Positions 35,537 to 39,335 of a DNA stretch of 39,335 nt are shown in pieces (within the stretch, counting starts at the first letter, position 1; the number at the start of each line of letters is the position of its first letter). Both the position numbers and the translations under genes were made by a program. Under the pieces are notes generated by a model. The model saw nothing but the letters and a program-made list of their open reading frames with translations. It did not search any database and was not told where the DNA came from. The DNA lies in contig DLND01000157.1 in assembly GCA_002476905.1 (NCBI GenBank), positions 1 through 39,335 of the forward strand. Direction: 5' to 3'. The DNA is from Flavobacteriales bacterium UBA7519 (lineage in GTDB: Bacteria > Bacteroidota > Bacteroidia > Flavobacteriales > Weeksellaceae).

Positions 35537-35572
35537 TAAAAAAAATAGAAGTTTAACTAAACCTCTATTTTT
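35537..35572 (-). terminator. Hairpin between tRNA-Gly and tRNA-Leu(TAA)
   Basis: On the minus strand AAAAATAGAGGTTTA pairs with TAAACTTCTATTTTT (one G-U), followed by T residues. It starts 2 bases after the tRNA-Gly 3' end. It could be a terminator, attenuator or processing signal. Confidence 0.6.
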
Positions 35573-35573
35573 G

Positions 35574-35646
35574 AGCGAAAAACGGGACTCGAACCCGCGA
35601 CCCCAACCTTGGCAAGGTTGTGCTCTACCAGCTGAGCTATTTTCGC
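35574..35646 (-). tRNA. tRNA-Gly (anticodon GCC)
   Basis: A 73-base tRNA. Acceptor GCGAAAA/TTTTCGC with discriminator T, D-arm TAGCTCAGCTGGTAGAGCA, anticodon stem CAACC/GGTTG with GCC at 35613-35611, and T-arm GCGGG-TTCGAGT-CCCGT. CCA is not encoded. Confidence 0.97.
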
Positions 35647-35650
35647 ATAA

Positions 35651-35680
35651 AAAAAATTTCTAATTTCTTAGAAATTTTTT
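35651..35680 (-). terminator. Hairpin between tRNA-Leu(TAG) and tRNA-Gly
   Basis: A perfect 12-base-pair stem (AAAAAATTTCTA with TAGAAATTTTTT) around a 6-base loop, with T residues continuing on the minus strand. It lies 5 bases after the tRNA-Leu(TAG) 3' end. Confidence 0.6.
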
Positions 35681-35685
35681 CTTTG

Positions 35686-35767
35686 TGCGGATGAAGGGAC
35701 TCGAACCCCCACGCCGTGAAGCACCAGATCCTAAGTCTGGCGTGGCTACCAATTACACCACATCCGC
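35686..35767 (-). tRNA. tRNA-Leu (anticodon TAG)
   Basis: An 82-base class II tRNA. Acceptor GCGGATG/CATCCGC, discriminator A, D-arm TGGTGTAATTGGTAGCCAC, anticodon stem CCAGA/TCTGG with TAG at 35733-35731, variable arm TGCTTCACGGCG, T-arm GGGGG-TTCGAGT-CCCTT. It is the first gene of the cluster. Confidence 0.96.
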
Positions 35768-35807
35768 ATTATTTTTAAGAACTCCTTTTCTTTCGTTTTG
35801 GTGAGTG

Positions 35808-35838
35808 CAAATATATAACTCTTTTATATTCTCTCCAA
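35808..35838 (-). promoter_or_regulatory. Promoter of the tRNA cluster
   Basis: On the minus strand TTG (35838-35836), 20 bases, then TATATTTG (35815-35808): an exact match to the Bacteroidota promoter. Transcription should start about 35 bases before tRNA-Leu(TAG). Confidence 0.7.
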
Positions 35839-35936
35839 AATAAATTCAACATTTTTTTAAAGTTTTTTGACGAGCCGTTTTTTCAATAACATCAATACTT
35901 TTTATTACCTTTACAACCTTAAAACATTTTCGAGAT

Positions 35937-36317
35937 ATGGAATTAACAGGGACGATAAAGAAAATTTCTGATTTACAAACATTTGCAAGTGGATTTCAAA
36001 AAAAAGAGATGGTTCTTTTGACTGAAGAGCAATATCCTCAACCTATTAATATAGAATTTTTATCAGAAAAGGTGGACTTGCTTAATCAGTATAAAGTGGG
36101 CGACAAAGTCAAAGTTCATATCAATATCAGAGGAAGAGAATGGACTAGTCCGCAGGGCGAAGTGAAATATTTCAATTCTATCACGGCTTGGAGACTGGAA
36201 AAAGACGGAGGAAGTGATTTCAATGAGCCTACTGAAGCATCACCATCACAAAATGCACCGGCTACAGATAATAAAAACGTTTTCGCCGAGGATGAAGATG
36301 ATGATTTACCTTTCTAA
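35937..36317 (+). CDS. DUF3127 domain protein with SSB-like acidic tip
   Basis: Protein of 126 residues. The N-terminal about 90 residues match DUF3127 (MELTGTIKKISDLQTFASGFQKKEMVLLTEEQYPQ, NIEFLSEKVDLLNQYKVGDKVKV, IRGREW), probably an OB fold. A disordered linker then ends in DEDDDLPF. An acidic tail ending in hydrophobic-Pro-Phe is the protein-interaction tip of single-stranded DNA-binding protein SSB. Function is unproven; a DNA metabolism role is inferred from the tail. Confidence 0.88.
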   Translation: MELTGTIKKISDLQTFASGFQKKEMVLLTEEQYPQPINIEFLSEKVDLLNQYKVGDKVKVHINIRGREWTSPQGEVKYFNSITAWRLEKDGGSDFNEPTEASPSQNAPATDNKNVFAEDEDDDLPF

Positions 36318-36340
36318 TTAATTGATCAATAATTCACATA

Positions 36341-36383
36341 AAACAACTTCCCTGTATTTCTTATAAGTGCAGGGATTGTTTTT
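36341..36383 (+). terminator. Terminator of the DUF3127 gene
   Basis: CCCTG (36350-36354) pairs with CAGGG (36370-36374), extended past a small bulge by AAACAA/TTGTTT, then T residues. Confidence 0.65.
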
Positions 36384-36402
36384 ATAAAATTAAGATAAGC
36401 AA

Positions 36403-37050
36403 ATGATTTGGTTGGATACTGAAGAGATATCTTTTCCCGATCCGGAAATGCACCATCCGGAGTCTGGATTGATGGCTATTGGCGGGGATCTAAGACCCGA
36501 AAGGCTCTGGTTTGCTTATCAAACAGGACTTTTCCCTTGGTACAATGAAGAAGAGGAAATCCTGTGGTGGTGTCCGGATCCGAGATTTGTTTTATTCCCA
36601 AATGAAATTAAAATTTCAAAATCTATGAGAAAAATTCTGCGAGATGAGGTTTTTGAATTTACAGAAAACCAATGCTTCGAAAGAGTGATGAGAAATTGTA
36701 AAACATTAGAAAGAAAAGGACAAGATGGAACTTGGATTAATGAAGAACTCATTGCATCTTTTGTAAAACTTCACCATTATGGAAAAGCTAAAAGTTTTGA
36801 AGTCTGGCAAAATGGCGAATTGGCTGGCGGATTTTATGGAATTTTAGTCGGCAATGTTTTCTGTGGCGAAAGTATGTTTTCCAAAGTTTCCAATGCTTCA
36901 AAAGCCGGTTTTATTCATTTCACGACCAAATATCAAAACCAATGGGAACTTATCGATTGTCAAATCCACTCTGAACATCTTGAAAGTCTAGGCGCAAAAA
37001 TGATTCCGAAAATTGATTATTTAAATATCTTAAAACAACAAAAACCTTGA
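36403..37050 (+). CDS. aat: Leucyl/phenylalanyl-tRNA-protein transferase
   Basis: Adds Leu or Phe to the N-terminal Arg or Lys of proteins, marking them for ClpS/ClpAP degradation (N-degron pathway). The protein has 215 residues with the family signatures GLMAIGGDLRPERLWFAY, GLFPWYNEEEEILWWCPDPR, and LAGGFYGILVGNVFCGESMFS. The stop codon overlaps the TTG start of the next gene (TTGA). Confidence 0.96.
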   Translation: MIWLDTEEISFPDPEMHHPESGLMAIGGDLRPERLWFAYQTGLFPWYNEEEEILWWCPDPRFVLFPNEIKISKSMRKILRDEVFEFTENQCFERVMRNCKTLERKGQDGTWINEELIASFVKLHHYGKAKSFEVWQNGELAGGFYGILVGNVFCGESMFSKVSNASKAGFIHFTTKYQNQWELIDCQIHSEHLESLGAKMIPKIDYLNILKQQKP

Positions 37051-37928
37051 ATACTGAAAAACAAAAATGGATCCTTCTCATCACATTATCTGTTATTTGG
37101 GGATCATCATTCATATTAATAAAAAAATCTTTAGAACATTTCAATCCATATGAAGTGGGGGCTTTAAGAGTTTTGATATCCGGAATTGTATTAATGCCTT
37201 ACGCTATTACTAAAATCAAACAATTTCCGAAGCAACATACAAAATGGCTAATCTTGGCTGCTGTGACTGGAAGTTTTATTCCAATGTTTCTATTTCCATT
37301 AGCAGAAACTGAAATTAGCAGCAGCATTGCAGGAATTATTAACTCGATGATGCCAATATTCGTGATTATTGTGGGTTCTTTGGTCTGGAAGTTCTCTACT
37401 ACCAAAAGGCAAATGATTGGCGTTTTAATTAGTTTTGTTGGAGCTTGTATTCTTGCCTTGGGAGGCGGTGACAGTGGTGAGTTAAAAATTATTCCGATTT
37501 TATTATTGCTTTTAGCAACGTTAATGTATGCCATAAGTACAACGACCATAAAATCAAAACTACAGGAGGTTCCGGCAATTCTGATGTCAGCTTTTATTTT
37601 TTCTTTTGTGTTGTCTTTACCATCGTTAATTGCTTTGGTATTTTCAGGATTTTTCAATGATTTCAGTTTTAATCAAAGTACGTTTGAAGGACTTGGTTTT
37701 GTAGCGATGTTATCCATCTTTGGAACTGGGCTGGCAATGATGATGAATTATAAATTATTGAGTATTTCTACACCGCTATTTGCTTCTACGGTAACTTTGT
37801 TAATGCCAATTGTTGCGATTATTTGGGGAATTTTGGATGGAGAAACTTTAACTACGATGCAATCTGTCGGAGCTTTGATTATTTTGGCTGGATTAATATT
37901 TTTAAGAAGTAAGCCAAAGGCTGCTTAA
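37047..37928 (+). CDS. EamA/DMT-family transporter
   Basis: Membrane protein of 293 residues with about ten helices in two EamA halves. It starts at TTG (MNTEKQKWILLITLSVIWGSSFILIKKSL), overlapping the aat stop by 4 bases. The first in-frame ATG is too far inside to be the start. WGSSFI and the second half LLALTLMYAISTTTIKSK-like region (LLATLMYAISTTTIK) fit the family. Substrate unknown; relatives export amino acids or other metabolites. Confidence 0.88.
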   Translation: MNTEKQKWILLITLSVIWGSSFILIKKSLEHFNPYEVGALRVLISGIVLMPYAITKIKQFPKQHTKWLILAAVTGSFIPMFLFPLAETEISSSIAGIINSMMPIFVIIVGSLVWKFSTTKRQMIGVLISFVGACILALGGGDSGELKIIPILLLLLATLMYAISTTTIKSKLQEVPAILMSAFIFSFVLSLPSLIALVFSGFFNDFSFNQSTFEGLGFVAMLSIFGTGLAMMMNYKLLSISTPLFASTVTLLMPIVAIIWGILDGETLTTMQSVGALIILAGLIFLRSKPKAA

Positions 37929-37930
37929 AT

Positions 37931-38016
37931 TTTTTTTAACGCAAAGCGCGTAAATCTTATTGAGGTTATTGAAAATATTTTTAAAGTTCGCAGCAGAGGC
38001 GTAAAACTCAGCTAAG
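37931..38016 (-). repeat. Dispersed intergenic repeat, family 2, copy B
   Basis: Reverse-complement relative of 7830-7911. Read on the minus strand it gives AGTTTTACG, AAAAAT, TTTTCAATAA, GCGC and TTTGCGTT in the same order, ending in an A run. It lies about 80 bases from the predicted right end of the IS element. Confidence 0.65.
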
Positions 38017-38095
38017 AAATAGATAAACAAATATTTTGGTGACCTGCGGAATTACAATATTGTGTTTTGATTGGATTACAAAACCCATAGCCTTG

Positions 38096-38104
38096 ATGTT
38101 CTAT
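38096..38104 (-). other. Predicted right end (left donor) of the IS
   Basis: ATAGAACAT on the minus strand is identical to 39183-39175 in the non-coding region. The final AT is the predicted core. Confidence 0.65.
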
Positions 38105-38113
38105 GTTAATCTG

Positions 38114-38117
38114 CAAA
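38114..38117 (-). promoter_or_regulatory. -33 half of a split promoter at the IS right end
   Basis: TTTG on the minus strand. If right and left ends join at the shared AT, the TTG lies exactly 20 bases before TAAGTTTG at 39331-39324. Confidence 0.55.
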
Positions 38118-38121
38118 TTTT

Positions 38122-39114
38122 TCAGGTTAAAATTTTTAATTTATTTTGAAAATCCTGTTGAAAAGCTGTTTTGTTTTTTACTACGCTGAAGCATATTCGC
38201 AAAAGTTTGTTGCAGACGGCAAGCAGAGCCAGTTTTTTTGCCTTTCCCTTCTCAAGCAGCCGCAGGTAGAGTTCTTTACATTTTTGGTTGTGCTTTATTG
38301 CCGTCCAGGAACAGACATAGAGAATACTTCGGATATAAGTTTTTGAAGTTCGGCATTTTCCGGGTGAATAAGATTTCTTTCCAGATTGGTAAATTCTTGG
38401 AGCCAGACCAAAATACTTCACCAGAGATTTTGAAGAATGAAAGTTTTTAAATCCTGAAGTAGCAGTCATTAATTGGAGTGACGTTTTTTCGCCAATTCCC
38501 GATACAGACTGCAGCAGGTTTTTAGTTTCTGTAAATTCCTCATCTTGCAACTGTGGCAATCTGGCTTCCACTTCCTTGATTTCTTTCTCCAACTGCTTTA
38601 AACGTTTTTCATAATGTTTCTCTGTTGAAGGATTAAGAACAGGATGGAATCTTAAGGCCTTTAGTTTTACCGCGTAACGTCGCTTTTCTTCTTCCAAGTC
38701 ATTAAGAAGCTTTATTTCCTGATCCAGATATTCAATGTCCTGAGTTTTTGGAATATAAAATTCCGGACGGAACATCTCTCCGTAATTCCTGATCAGTATT
38801 GCATCCTCCGCATCGGTTTTAGTGATGATGTTTTTCATCCTTGCAAAATGTTTCACGGACATACAGTTAATCAGACTGCTTTCAAATCCTTTTCCTATAG
38901 AGAAGTGAAGCAGGCGGCTGCTGTAGTTTCCGGTTGCCTCAATCACAAAACAATAATCGCTTGGAGAGATTTTAGACAGAAACGACAAAATGCTGCGCTC
39001 ATTATTTGGCAAATTCAAAACCTGTTCTCCTTTTTCATCGTCCAGGAAACTAAGCGTTAAAAATTTGGATCCAACGTCCACACCAATTACTTTTTTCAAT
39101 AAATTTGACATCAA
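38122..39114 (-). CDS. IS110 family transposase (bridge-RNA-guided recombinase)
   Basis: Protein of 330 residues. The N-terminal RuvC-like domain carries the acidic residues Asp13 (GVDVGSK), Glu59 (VIEATGNYS), Asp101 and Asp104 (KTDAEDAILIRNYG), the DEDD set. A coiled-coil middle region (about 130-190) and a Transposase_20 domain follow, with VSGIGEKTSLQL and the candidate catalytic Ser244 in YQSGKKS. The gene is intact. The long non-coding stretch lies upstream of the gene, as in the IS110 group, rather than downstream as in the IS1111 group. A second Met codon at position 2 is an equally possible start. Confidence 0.95.
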   Translation of the reverse strand: MMSNLLKKVIGVDVGSKFLTLSFLDDEKGEQVLNLPNNERSILSFLSKISPSDYCFVIEATGNYSSRLLHFSIGKGFESSLINCMSVKHFARMKNIITKTDAEDAILIRNYGEMFRPEFYIPKTQDIEYLDQEIKLLNDLEEEKRRYAVKLKALRFHPVLNPSTEKHYEKRLKQLEKEIKEVEARLPQLQDEEFTETKNLLQSVSGIGEKTSLQLMTATSGFKNFHSSKSLVKYFGLAPRIYQSGKKSYSPGKCRTSKTYIRSILYVCSWTAIKHNQKCKELYLRLLEKGKAKKLALLAVCNKLLRICFSVVKNKTAFQQDFQNKLKILT

Positions 39115-39124
39115 TTCTTTTTTT

Positions 39125-39316
39125 TGGAAAGAACGTTTTCTTCTGATCCATCATGGTAAAAGTTCTTACCAACAATGTTCTATCCGGATTTGGAAGAAAA
39201 CAACAGCAGGGGGATAAAATCAGGGGCGATATCTTAAGTATCAACGCAGCGTCTGCCTTACTCCTGCTGTTTTTCTTTCTAGTTAATATTATCAACTAAT
39301 TTACTTCATTAATTAT
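39125..39316 (-). ncRNA. Predicted bridge RNA of the IS110-group element
   Basis: Non-coding region upstream of the transposase. On the minus strand, in order: a small AT-rich hairpin (about 39299-39280); loop 1 closed by AACAGCAGG with CCTGCTGTT (39271-39263 with 39210-39202); loop 2 closed by GTTTTCTTC with GAAGAAAAC (39201-39193 with 39143-39135), with an inner ATCC/GGAT pairing. Loop 2 holds the predicted donor guides ATAGAACAT (39183-39175) and TTACCAT (39159-39153). Loop 1 holds predicted target guides. This matches the two-loop plan of the IS621 bridge RNA. Exact RNA ends are estimates. Confidence 0.72.
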
Positions 39317-39323
39317 CCTAGTG

Positions 39324-39331
39324 CAAACTTA
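39324..39331 (-). promoter_or_regulatory. -7 half of a split promoter at the IS left end
   Basis: TAAGTTTG on the minus strand matches TAnnTTTG exactly and lies just inside the predicted left end. Its -33 partner would come from the right end in a circular form, or from flanking DNA when integrated. Confidence 0.55.
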
Positions 39332-39335
39332 CCAT

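Larger units (their letters stand above)
38096..39335 (-). mobile_element. IS110-group insertion sequence with predicted ends
   Basis: About 1240 bases. The transposase gene (38122-39114) is preceded by about 220 non-coding bases and followed by only about 25. The right end is predicted at the AT of ATAGAACAT (minus 38104-38096) and the left end at the AT of ATGGTAA (minus 39335-39329). Both agree with the guide sequences in the element's own non-coding RNA region. As usual for this family there are no terminal inverted repeats. The outer flank beyond 39335 is not in the window, so the left end and the AT core are predictions. Confidence 0.75.

Noticed and set aside
39050..39295. 81-codon open frame on the minus strand across the IS non-coding region
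   Set aside because: It runs through the predicted bridge RNA and into the transposase gene in another frame, and its composition is not protein-like. Bridge-RNA regions of IS110 elements are non-coding.
38096..39335. Terminal inverted repeats or target duplications for the IS
   Set aside because: None was found; IS110-group elements normally lack both, so absence does not count against the call.
1..39335. CRISPR array, prophage, rRNA operon or riboswitch
   Set aside because: No regularly spaced repeats, no phage structural genes, no rRNA and no recognisable riboswitch core were seen. The 87-base tandem repeats at 5226-5399 are coding.

Overview
The window looks like a chromosomal segment of a low-GC member of the Bacteroidota, class Flavobacteriia, most likely Chryseobacterium or a close Weeksellaceae relative. 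The evidence is a type IX secretion sorting-domain protein, a GLPGLI-family protein, a FeoB-associated Cys-rich membrane protein, a DUF3127 protein, and promoters of the Bacteroidota type (TTG, about 20 bases, TAnnTTTG). Genus assignment is inference; no rRNA is present.

Layout. 1-1806: end of the elongation penicillin-binding protein 2 gene and rodA. 2113-4324: a YbiT-type ABC-F ATPase, divergent from smpB. 4392-7480: an OmpA-family porin with calcium-binding repeats, a YebC/TACO1 protein, then ribosomal proteins L27 and L21 on the minus strand. 7481-7972: a repeat-rich gap. 7973-12634: a GH3-like protein, an MFS exporter, a YoeB-type toxin with a small antitoxin, and glmM. 12718-15155: feoA-feoB plus a 47-residue Cys-rich partner. 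15253-16958: a GLPGLI protein and a DUF2520 protein. 17079-18905: an ECF sigma factor with a membrane protein and a Spy-like secreted protein. 19035-24397: a PpiD-like chaperone, an MCE protein and two iron-sulfur proteins. 24544-29336: a conserved unknown, a glycosyltransferase, a flippase, a lipoprotein and serS. 29498-34975: an LdhA-like dehydrogenase, a DUF3817 protein, a secreted unknown, nadD, recJ and a T9SS cargo protein. 35450-35767: three tRNAs (Leu-TAA, Gly-GCC, Leu-TAG). 35937-37928: a DUF3127 protein, aat and a DMT transporter. 38096-39335: an IS110-group insertion sequence.

The most interesting part is the IS110-group element at the right edge. Upstream of its transposase lies about 190 bases of non-coding DNA that folds into two consecutive stem-loops with internal loops, the architecture of a bridge RNA. 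The second loop carries a 9-base copy of the element's right end and a 7-base reverse complement of its left end. Both matches include the same AT dinucleotide, so the sequence itself predicts both ends and the core. Joining those two ends in a circle would place a TTTG box from the right end exactly 20 bases from a TAAGTTTG box in the left end. That is the same promoter geometry as the rplU and tRNA promoters in this window, so the circular form would build its own Bacteroidota-type promoter in front of the guide RNA. The rest of the window is mainly core housekeeping, with dispersed intergenic repeats, one toxin-antitoxin pair and several conserved proteins of unknown role.
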